Origin: Stachybotrys elegans
Lineage: Eukaryota > Ascomycota > Sordariomycetes > Hypocreales > Stachybotryaceae
DNA length: 64,000 bases
Reading direction: 5' to 3'
NCBI GenBank assembly: GCA_020746835.1
Contig: JAGPNK010000003.1
Coordinates: 2,666,001-2,730,000, forward strand
The notes beneath the pieces are model-generated. The model saw nothing but the letters and a program-made list of their open reading frames with translations, was not told where the DNA came from and did no database searches. The translations under genes and the position numbers were made by a program. Positions within the stretch are counted from its first letter, which is position 1. The number at the start of each line of letters is the position of its first letter. Shown here piece by piece: positions 24,271-36,326 of this stretch.

Positions 24271-25850
24271 ATGGATGCATCCCAGTCTAACGCTAATCTG
24301 GAGTGGTACATACACCTGTGAACATACCCGCGCATGCCCATTCAGCATTCTGTGACCCCCCCCCTCCCATTCCCATTCCCCCTCTTGTCTACAATAGCTC
24401 ACTCCCCCCCCCCCCTCCATCTCTCTGGACAAACCAACCGTCTGCCAAATACAACTGAAAAAGGCTGCGCACCGCCTGTCGTTACCTTTATTCATTGAGC
24501 CTGTTGTCCTTGCTGCTTCTTTCCTCGCTTGCTTGCTCGCTCCTTCCTACTTCATCCCCACCCCGCGTGAAGAATCATTTGTCCTGTCCCGTTTGTCTGG
24601 GTCTTTGCAGTGTTCGAAAAGTGGAAGCGGGGCTGCTACACGCCCATCTCGAGCTTGGCTTGTTCAACTATCTTCTCACCTCTCACGCTCACTCCCTATT
24701 CTTTCTCCTTCTTCTTCTTCCTCCCTCTCTCTCTCCCTCTCTCTCCCTCCCCAGCCCTACCTGGCTTAGCCTTTCGTCGCATCTTCCTGCTTGGCCCTCG
24801 CTGCAAAGACACGCTCCGAGCTGGCCCCTTCTCCCCTCTCACACACACGCCCAGCAAGGTACGTAACCGCCCGAAGCTCGTTTCTTTGGCGTTTTGTATT
24901 CTCCTCTCCCTTTCCCAAACTCTCCCACTCCCGGCTTGCGGGGCAACGGGCCGCACGACGTCGATCTGGATCCCCGAGCTCGCCTTCCTTGCCTTGCCCT
25001 TATCTCGTGCGTCGCGCGGTACTTGTTGTTCAGCTTCCTGGACGTTCGTCACCCCTCCGCGCACCCGTCTCGGATCTCGTCGTCCAGGAGCCTCGCCTGC
25101 ATCCTCCTCGGATCCAACCCCGTTGAGACGTGGCCCGTGGCTCTGCGTCGCTTCACCAAACAACCCAGCGCTTGTCCGCCTAGCTATCTACTTGTGTGGT
25201 AGCTTCGCTCGAGCTCCCTGGGCCAAACCACCTTCTTCTCTAGCCAGTCGCTAGCCTCCCTTTTCCCTTTCAAAGCTTTGGCCCCTTTGCTGCCTCTTTG
25301 CTGTTTCAAGATTAGACGTCCTTCATTTTGCCATTGAACCCTTTTCACTCCTAAACCCCCCCGGACGCTGACCTTTGACAATCCTAAACAGACCGTGCTG
25401 CTTTATCTATCCCGTCATCTGCACTCTCGTCCAGTCGGCATTGTTTGCTTGACCATCGAACAAAGCACGGCATCGCCTGAACACACCAGGCGCGCATATT
25501 CACGGCGGTCCTCACGGATTTTATTTAGCTCGCCTCAGACCTCAACTGGGCTTCTAGCTTCTTCTCGGCTGAATTATTCTTCAACCACGGCTTGCACAGT
25601 CTCGGTACTTGCGCCACCGCCCATCGAACCACGCGAATCGACATCTTATAAGACAGGTGGGGGTATATTTCCCTTTCGCAGTCTATAACAACCACATAAA
25701 CCGAGCTCCCGGCTCCTACGCTACCGGCCCCGCCCCTGGCATTCGGTTGCCACGGACCTCTCCTGAGCACAAAGCTCTTGACCTCAAACTGCTCCCTCTC
25801 GTCGGCATCCCCTGAACTCTCCTTCTATCAACCTTAACCTCATCGTCATC

Positions 25851-27145
<1,295 letters not shown>

Positions 27146-28458
27146 AGGGAGAAGAGCAAATAAACGAAAAAGAAATATTAGTCGGGTGGATAGGCATGCT
27201 GCAGCATGTTGCCGCATATGGCATCTGATTTGAGGAAGGTAATTTTGGGAGAGCACGCGGGCATTGTATGCGGGAAGCGCCGCGATGGAGAGCTGCTGGA
27301 AAGGCAGGTTTTGATTCCCAGAGTTTTCATAGACAAAGGAGCGAGAGCACTGGCTAGCTGCCGTGGGATTGACGAGATTTCTATCGCTCTCAATATCATG
27401 TGAGGATTTTCAGTACTTGATTGTACTTAGGTTCAAAGGCAATTTATATATACAAAGAAAGTTGTCGTGCAAAAATTGGTCTGGTCAGCCTACCTTATAT
27501 GATGCATATTCTGCCAAGACGGGCATGTCTTCTTATCTGGCGTGTGCCTACATATATAGATATCCACGAGAACACTCGGCATGCAGTTTGGGCAGGGGCA
27601 GATGCAACGGGCATGCCAAGCTGAGCTTCCTCATCGCTTGGCTCACAATGAGCGGAACACTGGAGACCTTGTACATGCAACAACTGTCAGAAGTCCACCA
27701 AGCATGAGCTCAAGCTAGGGAGAAGTTGGCGTTTCGCCCAGCAGCATCCGCTGTTAAGAAAGCCCCTCGGCGAGAAGAGCAAGCCGGTGTGATGATGGCA
27801 CGGCATGATAAGCGCCGATTCTGCCGTGTTCGTAACCCGCGCTAGATATGGAGGGGGGTTTGATGCGATAGTGATGCAAAGGCTGGCCCAGCCGGTGCTG
27901 GAAGCGGTGAGATGACTAGGCCAGATGCGACTAAAGAAAGAGATAGTGAAAGTGGTGGATTGGACGGGAAGGAAATGGCCTGCGGCAATGGACTGCCCAT
28001 CCCCCTCCCAAAGCAATAAATTGATTGCTGGCCAATGCGTGTGTGTGTAGGTTCAATTACTAGGCCCTTAATAATGCCAACCTCGAGATGCGTCCGGCTT
28101 CCAGACAGTTACCTAATAGACGGCCTGCGCTGACAACACCCGGCGGCGTAGCCAGCCAACCAAATCGTCGAATCTCACAACAGCAACGCCAGACTTGGAC
28201 CCAACATCAGGTCATATTTTGTCAAACTTGGCAGCACTCCCAGACTTGTTCGATATTTGTTTACACTTCTTCCTTTTTTTCCCCCTCATCTCGGCCGTTG
28301 CTTGAATCTCTCCCTTGTGGACACACCAAAGCTGTGACGTAACGGGAGCCGTTGGAACCCCCCCCCCGGCGGCTGATCTTTGTTGGCCTTTGCTTTTTAT
28401 CTCTAATCGCGGGTCCCCGGTCGTCTGGGAACCCGTTTTCTTTCCCTCCCTCCTCCCC
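27146..28458. other. Intergenic region, MAPK 3' flank to OXR1
   Basis: No supportable frame. The last ~350 bases before the OXR1 ATG are its likely promoter and leader. Confidence 0.5.
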
Positions 28459-29509
28459 ATGAGCCACCTCGCGCAGAACAACACCTCCTCGCCCGATGAT
28501 ACACCTCTGTCCTCGGGCGCCCAGACTCCTCCCACGTTAGCCAGCCAGCTCACCAACGACTCGGGCTCGTACCTGTCCAGCATGTGGACCGGCCTGATCC
28601 GCCGGTTCTCCGCCGAGGACCCCAGCTTCGCGGGCCAGCTCGACCACCAGGGCAGCGGCCTCGGGCTCGATCCCTCCAAGGACGGCGTCAACGGCGTCTT
28701 CGCGCCCATCCGCCGCACCGTCAGCCCCTTCCGCCCGCCGCCCCTCGATCCGCTAGTCCTCCATGGGTACCGCGAGTCGACGCCCGACAACACGCGGCTG
28801 CTCAGCCCCGCCATCGCTGAGGAAGTCCGCAACATGATCCCGGAGAGGCTGCGCATCACCGAAGACTGGCGTCTGGTGTACAGCCTGCAGCAGGACGGTG
28901 CTAGCTTGAACACGCTCTACCAAAAGTGTCGGCAGTTTGAAGGGAAGCGAGTCGGCTTCGTGCTCGTAGTAAAAGACCAAGAGGGCGGTGTGAGTATTGA
29001 CCAGCTCCCTTGCCTACAGCCTTTGGCCTGGAATTGAGTAGCTGACAAGTATGTATGCTTAACAGACCTTTGGCGCGTACATTTCCGAGTATCCTCATCC
29101 TGCCCCCTCCTACTTCGGCAACGGCGAATGCTTCCTATGGAGCGCCTCAACGCTCGCTTCCCTGCCACCGCCACCATCCGCAGACACGACCAACCTCACA
29201 CGCAGCACGACGCTTGCCCCAGCCCCACGCTCGCCCGAGTCGGGCATGCGGGGATCGCCAGCGTCAAACGTGAGCGAATCCATCCGTTTCAAGGCGTTCC
29301 CGTACAGCGGGCTCAACGACTTCTACATCCACTGCGAGACGGGCTTCCTCAGCGTGGGCTCCGGTGGCGGGCACTACGGGCTGTGGCTCGACGACTCTCT
29401 CAACATGGGCCACAGCTCGCAGTGCGAGACGTTTGGCAATGAGCCCCTGAGCGATGAGGGCGAGAAGTTTGGCATCTACGGCGTGGAAATGTGGGTGGTT
29501 GGTGCGTGA
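28459..29509 (+). CDS. OXR1: TLD-domain oxidation resistance protein (Oxr1)
   Basis: Oxr1 proteins protect against oxidative stress; yeast Oxr1 also promotes disassembly of the vacuolar ATPase. Two exons (28459-28989, 29066-29509) with a 76-nt GTGAGT..ACAG intron in phase 0 give 324 residues. Residues 1-110 are Ser/Pro-rich and probably disordered. The TLD domain runs from about residue 115 (PERLRITEDWRLVYSLQQDGASL) to the C-terminus, with GAYISE, ECFLW, FYIHCETGFLSVGSGGGHYGLWLD and KFGIYGVEMWVV. A ~40-residue Ser/Pro/Thr insert (about 198-240) breaks the domain, as is common in fungi. It converges on HEM4. Confidence 0.9.
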
Positions 29510-29853
29510 GTACAGAAATGGGGGATGAGACGGGCATGGCTTGCACGGCAAGTGCTTTTCTTGAGCTTTTGCTCACTGGCGTCACAAGCAAGGTGAAAAC
29601 TGGCGTTTACTTTTCATTTCCAAGGTGGAAACCCCGGGCTGTTGTATTATCAATATTGGGACAGCGTCGAGGATGCAGCTCCAAGAAAGCAGCACGTCAA
29701 CACTTCCCGTCTTGAGAAGGTCTTGGAGGGTCTATATCCCCTCTCTCCTCCAAGCTGTCAGGCTCGTCTATAGATATTAGGATATTTTGTCAAGGTAGAT
29801 ATGATAGTGATGATACCCGGCTTTTTGATACTGCAATACCTTTGCACAATGCG
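29510..29853. other. Convergent 3' region, OXR1 / HEM4
   Basis: Shared 3' flanks of two convergent genes; the A/T-rich part is near 29770-29850. No coding frame. Confidence 0.5.
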
Positions 29854-30813
29854 TCACTCGTGGGTAAAGTCTTTAATGCCTTGCAACAACCCTTCTGGTG
29901 TGGGTGTCTTGGCGCACACGTCCGGTTCCAAGCCGAATGTCTTGATCAGATAGTCTCTTGTCGTTGGTCCGATGGTGGCAATGAATGTCCTGCCATCCCG
30001 GCTGTCCGTCTTGGCTCTTCCTGTGACATCGTCCAGCATTCCGAGGCCCCGCAGCATGCTGTCACAGCCCGTTGGCGAAAAGACAATCACCCACCGCTGT
30101 GCCCTGTCGGCTGTCTCGCGTAGTATGGCAGCAAAGTCTTCGGGGAAAGGTTCCATGACGCCTGTGCCGTACACGACATCTTCCGTCACGCCGATGGCCC
30201 GATCGCTTGCCAGGGAAGGATTCGTGAGCGTCTTGGGGATAATGTCGCGGCGCTGCTCGCCAACGAGGAACAGGAGCGGCGGCTTCGTTGGTCGGTCTTT
30301 GTACCATTCGCCATAGTGGTCCAGGATATACGACGCGAGGACCTCGCCAGTACCGGTATGTTCGCCGAAAATCTGAAGCGGGGGCTGCTGGTGAACGGCG
30401 CACAGAGCACGAGTCGTAGCCGGGCCGACGCTGTAAATGGGAACATGCTGCAGGTGAGGCCAATTGGAGCTCTCGCCCGAATCGCCCTGTTGCTGCTGCG
30501 CCTCGCTCGAGCTTCCCTCCTCGACCACCTTGGCGAAGGCCTCGACAGCCCGCTGAGATGTGAATATCATTCCTCCGTACTCGCAGCCTGGGCGGGCGCC
30601 AATCTGCCGCTCTCGCAGCAGGCGCCGTAGCCGGCTCAGCCCAGCATCTTCGAAGCGATGTAGCAGGACAGGGACGAAGCGCGGGGCAAATCGGCGGCCT
30701 ATACGGTCGGTCGCTGTAGCAAAGAGCTCGGCATAGGCATCTCCGGGCGTCGACCGCGTCTTAAGAAGCAGCACGGGGACTGTTGCTGTCTGTGCATTGT
30801 CGAGATCGGGCAT
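29854..30813 (-). CDS. HEM4: Uroporphyrinogen-III synthase
   Basis: Closes and isomerises hydroxymethylbilane to uroporphyrinogen III, the fourth step of heme synthesis, in the cytosol. Single exon, 319 residues. The family has low sequence identity; the recognisable parts are VLLLKTRSTPGDAY at the N-terminus, MIFTSQRAVEAF (the FTSxxAV motif), PIYSVGPATTRAL, LFLVGEQRRDIIP, WVIVFSPTGCDSMLRGL and TIGPTTRDYL near the C-terminus. These are the two alternating HEM4 subdomains. First ATG in frame is 30813 (the frame is open upstream only through GTG). It is head-to-head with ERV1 across about 250 bases. Confidence 0.9.
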   Translation of the reverse strand: MPDLDNAQTATVPVLLLKTRSTPGDAYAELFATATDRIGRRFAPRFVPVLLHRFEDAGLSRLRRLLRERQIGARPGCEYGGMIFTSQRAVEAFAKVVEEGSSSEAQQQQGDSGESSNWPHLQHVPIYSVGPATTRALCAVHQQPPLQIFGEHTGTGEVLASYILDHYGEWYKDRPTKPPLLFLVGEQRRDIIPKTLTNPSLASDRAIGVTEDVVYGTGVMEPFPEDFAAILRETADRAQRWVIVFSPTGCDSMLRGLGMLDDVTGRAKTDSRDGRTFIATIGPTTRDYLIKTFGLEPDVCAKTPTPEGLLQGIKDFTHE

Positions 30814-31062
30814 GTCGGGCAGGGACAATGAGACTGCTTGGAAACGAGAGACACGAAAAGAAAAATGACATGGCGTCACAGAGGGGTTGGCGGGAAGGTG
30901 TTTATCGATAAGAGCGCGCTACGGGACGGGAGCTTTTTGGGCTTACAAATGGTCAACATCTGACAACTTTTGTTACATTTACGCCATCTATCTTTCTGCT
31001 TGTCCTTTGTGCCGCTTCTTTTCGCATTACTTGTTTTAATCAGCTTCGAAGTCGACAGCAGC
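30814..31062. promoter_or_regulatory. Bidirectional promoter, HEM4 / ERV1
   Basis: Only 249 bases separate the divergent start codons, so both promoters and leaders must fit in this space. No clear TATA box is seen on either side. Confidence 0.6.
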
Positions 31063-31699
31063 ATGGCGGAGGAGCCGAGGGATCAGGATAAAGCGATTGG
31101 CGCAACCGCCACGGATGCGCCGGCAGAGACGCAGCCGGGCAAAGCTCCCAAAGGAGTCGTGCTGGGCAAGGACGGGAAGCCGTGAGTACGCAGTCACCCG
31201 GTTCTATGAGCCGATGTTTTGGGTTCTTGTTGTTGTTTGCTGACTCAATTCGCGCAGTTGTCGCACATGCACATCCTCGGCCGACTGGAAAGAGCTGATG
31301 AAGAGCTCGTCCCGAATGAAGAAGCCCGTCGCCGCGGCCGCGCCCCAGCCCGCACCCAGCGATTGCCCTCCCGACGTCGAAGCGCTGGGCCGCAGCACCT
31401 GGACGCTGCTACACACGATGGCGGCGACGTACCCCGAGGCGCCGACGCGCGGGCAGCAGTCGGACCTGGTCAGCTTCGTCGGCCTGTTCTCCAGGCTGTA
31501 CCCGTGCTGGGTGTGCGCGGAAGACTTCCGAGGCTACGTGGCGCGCGAGCCGCCCCAGGTTGCGAGCCGCGACGACTTTGGCATGTGGCTGTGCGGCGCG
31601 CACAACGAGGTGAATAGGAAGCTGGGGAAGCCGGTCTTTGACTGCTCCAAGTGGGAGGAGAGGTGGAGGACTGGGTGGAAGGATGGGCGGTGCGACTAA
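31063..31699 (+). CDS. ERV1: FAD-linked sulfhydryl oxidase Erv1
   Basis: Mitochondrial intermembrane-space oxidase that reoxidises Mia40 and passes electrons to cytochrome c or oxygen. Two exons (31063-31181, 31258-31699) with a 76-nt intron in phase 2 give 186 residues. All key cysteines are present: shuttle pair C41-X2-C44 (CRTC), active site C123-X2-C126 (YPCWVC) next to FAD, and structural C152/C169. The FAD-contacting [14 protein letters not shown] segment and the [14 protein letters not shown] motif are also present. The N-terminal 40 residues are a flexible Ala/Pro/Lys-rich arm, as in other Erv1 proteins. The CRTC shuttle motif lies just after the intron, so a single-frame call would lose it. 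Confidence 0.94.
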
Positions 31700-32777
31700 G
31701 AAAGGGGGTTGGGAGGTGTACAATATGCAGGGCTGCTTGTAGGATACTGTTGTTATGATACTATGGATGCTCTACTGCCGTGGGCGCAGTATGGCCTTGT
31801 GGCACGCATGAGTGTCAGCATGGGTGGATGTAGATAGACGGGCGGTGCGGGAAGGGACAGCGATAGATGGAGGTCATTGGGCATCTCTTCTCATTATTAC
31901 CAGCTTAGACGTTTGCAAGCACTATATATCCAGCCGGAGGTCCGTATCCACGCATTTATATTCACAGCACGGGATGTGCGGTCAACGCTGCGAGCACATG
32001 TTGTATCACACGGATGAATGGCCTGATGATCGATCCAGTATGAATTTCGAAGTAGGTATACAAAAGATAAGAGAGGAAAAGATAGAGAAGTAGAGGTAGA
32101 GGTAGAGGCAAAGACAATGGAGGTTCGGCTCTGTCGGCAAGCTCAACCGTTTGCCGGCGACGGCGGAGTGGGTCCAGCTCCCGGGTCCTGAAAGTCTACA
32201 GTACAGAACAAGTACGGATACCTGCAGGACATTAGATAATGCCGAATGAAAGCCGTCATATCATCCCACCCTCGAGCGTGCTAACAGCCATGAAACCCCA
32301 CTTCTTTGTCTCTGATGCCAGAATCATCCAGGGCTGATATCCGGGCATGTGTGTACATACGTTGTAGCTGGCGGTCCATTACGTAGTTGACTCCCAGGCG
32401 CAGCGGGAACGGCAGAAAGGCTTGACATGCATATGATATCAGCCACCGGGGCCGCTCGTGGGTCAGACCACAATTGTAGCTGCTGGGAGGCGGTGCCTCA
32501 TTGTCTTTGAAGGGTGCCTAGGTGGGATCATGGAGGGCTGGCGAGAGGTGTGATGTCGGCATTTCGTCTTGTCACACCACACCACCGGCTTGTTGCGAGC
32601 ACGCTCTATATATAAGTAACCCGTGCAGTATCGCATGCGATTCCATCCCGAACCTTGTGTTCTTCGCCAATACGTCAGTCTCTTCTGTCAATTGACATTG
32701 ATATCTCATCTTGTTGTATCCTCCAGTTTCGGGAACCATAGAAAGGACACTCGGCCAAACAAACACCATACCACACC
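31700..32777. other. Intergenic region and PDC promoter
   Basis: ERV1 3' flank followed by the promoter of pyruvate decarboxylase, with a TATA element at 32607-32616. No supportable coding frame. Confidence 0.5.
32607..32616 (+). promoter_or_regulatory. TATA box of the pyruvate decarboxylase gene
   Basis: TATATATAAG lies about 170 bases before the PDC ATG, leaving room for a 5' leader of roughly 130 bases. A strong TATA box fits a highly expressed, inducible glycolytic-branch gene. Position and consensus are seen; function is inferred. Confidence 0.6.
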
Positions 32778-34693
32778 ATGGGGGACATCCGAGTCGAGAA
32801 TCTCAAAAAGCCCGTCGACGTCGCCGAGTACCTCTTCCGTCGGCTTCATGAGGTCGGTGTGCGGTCCATCCATGGCGTCCCGGGCGACTACAACCTCGTC
32901 GCCTTGGACTACCTACCTAATTGCGGGCTGAAATGGGTTGGCAGTGTCAATGAGCTCAACGCCGGTAAGTGGCATGCTCCCATGAAACCTTTGTTAGGGT
33001 CTATACGTCCTTTCTTTAGTATAACTAACTCCCCATGTGACTGTTAGCATATGCTGCCGACGGGTATGCTCGTATCAAGGGCATATCCGCCCTCCTCACC
33101 ACCTTCGGCGTGGGTGAGCTCTCCGCCATCAACGGCGTCGCAGGCGCCTTTTCTGAACATATCCCCGTTGTCCATATTGTCGGGTGCCCTTCCACCGTCT
33201 CTCAACGCAACGGCATGCTCCTGCACCACACGCTCGGCAATGGCGACTTCAACGTGTTTGCCAAGATGAGCGGCGAAATCTCGTGTGATGTCGCCAAGCT
33301 GAACAACCCCTCCGAGATTGCCAGCCAGATCGACCATGCTCTCCGCGAGTGTTGGATCCGATCTCGTCCCGTCTACATTATGCTGCCAACAGACATGGTC
33401 AAGGCCAAGGTCGAGGGGGCTCTTCTGGACACGCCCATCGACCTGACCCAACCCCCCAATGACCCTGAGGCTGAAGACTATGTTGTCGACGTCGTTATGA
33501 AGTATCTGAACGACGCCAAGAAACCCGTCGTTCTGGTCGACGCTTGTGCTATTCGTCACCGCGTCCTTAGCGAGGTGCACGATTTCATCGACAAGACCAA
33601 GCTGCCTGTTTTTGTGACTCCAATGGGTAAAGGCGCAATCAATGAGGACCATCCTTCTTACGGTGGTGTATATGTTGGAGAGGGCTCTCACCCGGCTCAA
33701 GCCAAGGATATTGTAGAGTCTTCGGACCTGATTTTGTCCATTGGCGCGCTCAAGGTAAGCGGCACATCTCCTCTTCCCGGATAACTCGCGCTTCGGGCGC
33801 TGATGCATGTCCAGAGCGACTTCAACACTGCTGGTTTCTCATACCGAACATCTCAGCTCAATACCATCGACTTCCACAGCGATCACTGCGTCGTCAGATA
33901 TTCGACGTATCCTGGTGTCAATATGAAGGGTGTTTTGCAGAAGTTGGCCGACAGAGTTGACCCGAGCAAGCTCGCCGTTGCGGACAGCCCGGAGGTATTC
34001 AATGAAGTTCCTCGAAGCTCCGACAAATCTCAGGTCATTACTCAAGCTTGGCTCTGGCCACGTGTTGGCCAGTTTCTCCGAAAGAACGACGTCGTGGTTA
34101 CCGAGACTGGCACGGCCAACTTTGGCATCTGGGACACAAGGTTCCCTTCCGGAGTTACTGCTCTGAACCAGGTTCTCTGGGGCAGCATTGGATGGTCTGT
34201 GGGTGCTTGCCAGGGGGCGGCACTTGCAGTCAAGGACAGCAACGCCGATCGCAGGGTCATCCTTTTCGTTGGCGATGGCTCGTTCCAGCTTACGGCTCAG
34301 GAGCTCAGTACCATAATTCGACACGGGCTGAAGCCCATCATGTATGTGACATGACATTGCGCGAGATGGGCGTTCAAGCTGCTGACAACCTACAGTTTTG
34401 TCATTTGCAACGAAGGCTTCACCATTGAACGATACATCCACGGTATGGACGCCGGATACAACGACATCGCCGAGTGGAACTTCAAGGCACTCGTGGATGT
34501 ATTTGGCGGAGCCAAGACGTCAAAGAAGTTCATGCTCAGAACCAAGGACGAAGTGAACGCCTTGTTTGCAGACGACGCATTTAATGCAGCCAGCTGTCTT
34601 CAGTTTGTGGAGCTGTTCATGCCCAAGGAAGATGCGCCTCGGGCATTGGTTCTCACAGCGGAAGCCAGCGCCAAAAACAATGCGAAGCAGTAA
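32778..34693 (+). CDS. PDC1: Pyruvate decarboxylase
   Basis: Thiamine-diphosphate enzyme that converts pyruvate to acetaldehyde and CO2 in fermentation; cytosolic tetramer. Four exons (32778-32964, 33048-33754, 33815-34341, 34396-34693) give 572 residues, close to yeast Pdc1. Visible: GDYNL (36-40), catalytic glutamate E59 in [18 protein letters not shown], the paired histidines in LLHHTLGNG, and the ThDP/Mg motif starting GDGS at 451 and ending in CNEGFTIE. The intron 3 junction falls inside that ThDP motif. By this full pattern it is PDC rather than acetolactate synthase or indolepyruvate decarboxylase, though the latter is a close relative. Confidence 0.93.
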
Positions 34694-35077
34694 GATATCA
34701 AAGGGGGGTTAAGATGTGATGACGGTTACGAGGAACGTCTCGACTTAAATAATTCAGCATGCACAAATAGTAACAGGCTCTTGGACGTAGCACAACAAAC
34801 CACGCCTCAACCTTGTTTAATTAATAATGATTTAATGTGAAAGCAAACTGTCATAACTATGCATAATTTCCTATTTTCTGTGAAGAAAACTAATCATGAA
34901 ATTAAACTTGATCCCAACTATATTCTTCCAAAGCCGTGCTCCAGGGTAGGTTATGGCTGCTGGAAACCTGGGATTATGAACCTCACTAAAACCTTGATAC
35001 CTTTTATTATTCACCTTCACATTTGCCTACTTTTCTTCACAACACCCCATATCCCCCCATTAACCAGGCTATCAATC
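34694..35077. other. Short A/T-rich spacer, PDC to TAN1
   Basis: PDC 3' flank and TAN1 promoter. It is richer in A/T than its surroundings and has no supportable frame. Confidence 0.5.
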
Positions 35078-36269
35078 ATGGGCGAGTCGTTTAACAAACG
35101 AAAGTCCAATCCTGGGGGCCCAGGTCCTGCTGGTAAGCGCAGCAAAGGTGGAAAGGCTGGGAGATGGTCAACGCCTTCCCAACAGGCCAAGAAGGCTGAG
35201 AAAATCGAGCTGGGTACGATTATTGAGCCTGGAGATGAGGGTATCTGGGTTACCTATGCCCGAGGGATGCACTACAAGTGCGTCCGGGAGTTTAAGGAGC
35301 TCTGTGAGACGGTTTGTTATCCACACTCGGACCAACGTGGCGAATGGGAACTGATTGATGTCACAGTATGCAAAGGAGCTCTGGGACATCGAGCCTCCAA
35401 GCACCGAGAGTGAAGAAGATAATGAGGATGAAGAGCAAGATCTAGAAAAGGCGTTGGAGAAGGAGCTCAGCACTATGAGGTCAGCGCAGAGGCCCAAGAC
35501 GAGGCAGGTTTTCACACCCGTCTCGACAGGCATTGAATGCGTCTTCTTCATGAAGACAATGCAGCCCGTGCAGCCCATTGCGCTCGTGACGAGGATATGT
35601 CAGGACGCGACAAAATGCGCGGATCCAATGGAGCGCAAGTGCCGATACGTCAACAGAATGACACCCGTCGTCTCCATGGCAAGACTGTCGGACAAGGCCA
35701 TCGTGAAGCTGGCACGGCAGCTGCTCGCGCCGGATTTTGCGCTGGTCGAGGATACGAGTGAGGATGCGGAGCCTGAGGAGGCCAAGCAGGAAGCAGGCGA
35801 CGATGCAAAGGAGACGTACACGGTATGAACACGCCCACGCGCAGCTGGCTATTGGGATTTGCAGACTGATGTGCTCACAGTATGCCATCCGCCACACGAT
35901 CCGCAACAATTCGAGTCTCAAGTCCGACGGGCTGATAAAACCCATTGCTGCGCAAGTCGACACCAGGCACAAGGTCAATCTGGCCAACCCGGACAAGGTT
36001 ATTCTTGTAGAAGTCTTCCAGGTAAGCAGGCACCCCCTTCTTCCCCTTTGCCGATCCGCCATCTCGTCCCAAGCTAACAGGGAGCATAGACGGTGATAGG
36101 CATGTCAGTCGCGGACGGACATGAGTGGAACGCGCTGAAGCGGTACAATGTGAACGAGCTGTATCAACAGGCCTTCAAGACCAATAAGAAGGATGCCAAG
36201 GGCGAGGAGGCGAAGAAAGAGGAGACAAAAGAGGAAGCAAAAGAGGAGGAGAAGCAGGAATCGACTTGA
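35078..36269 (+). CDS. TAN1: THUMP-domain tRNA acetylation factor Tan1 (THUMPD1)
   Basis: Adaptor that binds tRNA and guides the Kre33/NAT10 acetyltransferase to make N4-acetylcytidine at position 12 of tRNA-Ser and tRNA-Leu. Four exons (35078-35311, 35367-35822, 35881-36021, 36090-36269) give 336 residues. Motifs: basic N-terminus, the GDEGIWVTYARGMHYKCVREF segment, an acidic stretch, then TGIECVFFMKT and the THUMP region ending in YAIRHTIRNNSSLKSDGLI and VDTRHKVNLANPDKVILVEV. A Lys/Glu-rich tail follows the last conserved block (SVADGHEWNALKRYNVNELYQQA). The stop lies only 57 bases from the stop of the convergent ecdysoneless gene. Confidence 0.92.
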
Positions 36270-36326
36270 GAGAAATCCTATCTGAAGGGCCTAGAACATG
36301 GTAATCGTAAAACGGAATATGTACCC

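Larger units (their letters stand above)
22460..25850. other. 3.4 kb interval: SEC24 3' flank and MAPK promoter/leader
   Basis: No supportable gene. It contains a hairpin (22850-22870), a CA repeat (24254-24270), C-runs near 24356-24420, and a long C/T-rich tract from about 24480 to 25850. The tract fits a long leader for the MAP kinase gene; a GTACGT near 24859 could be the donor of a 5' UTR intron. Confidence 0.5.
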
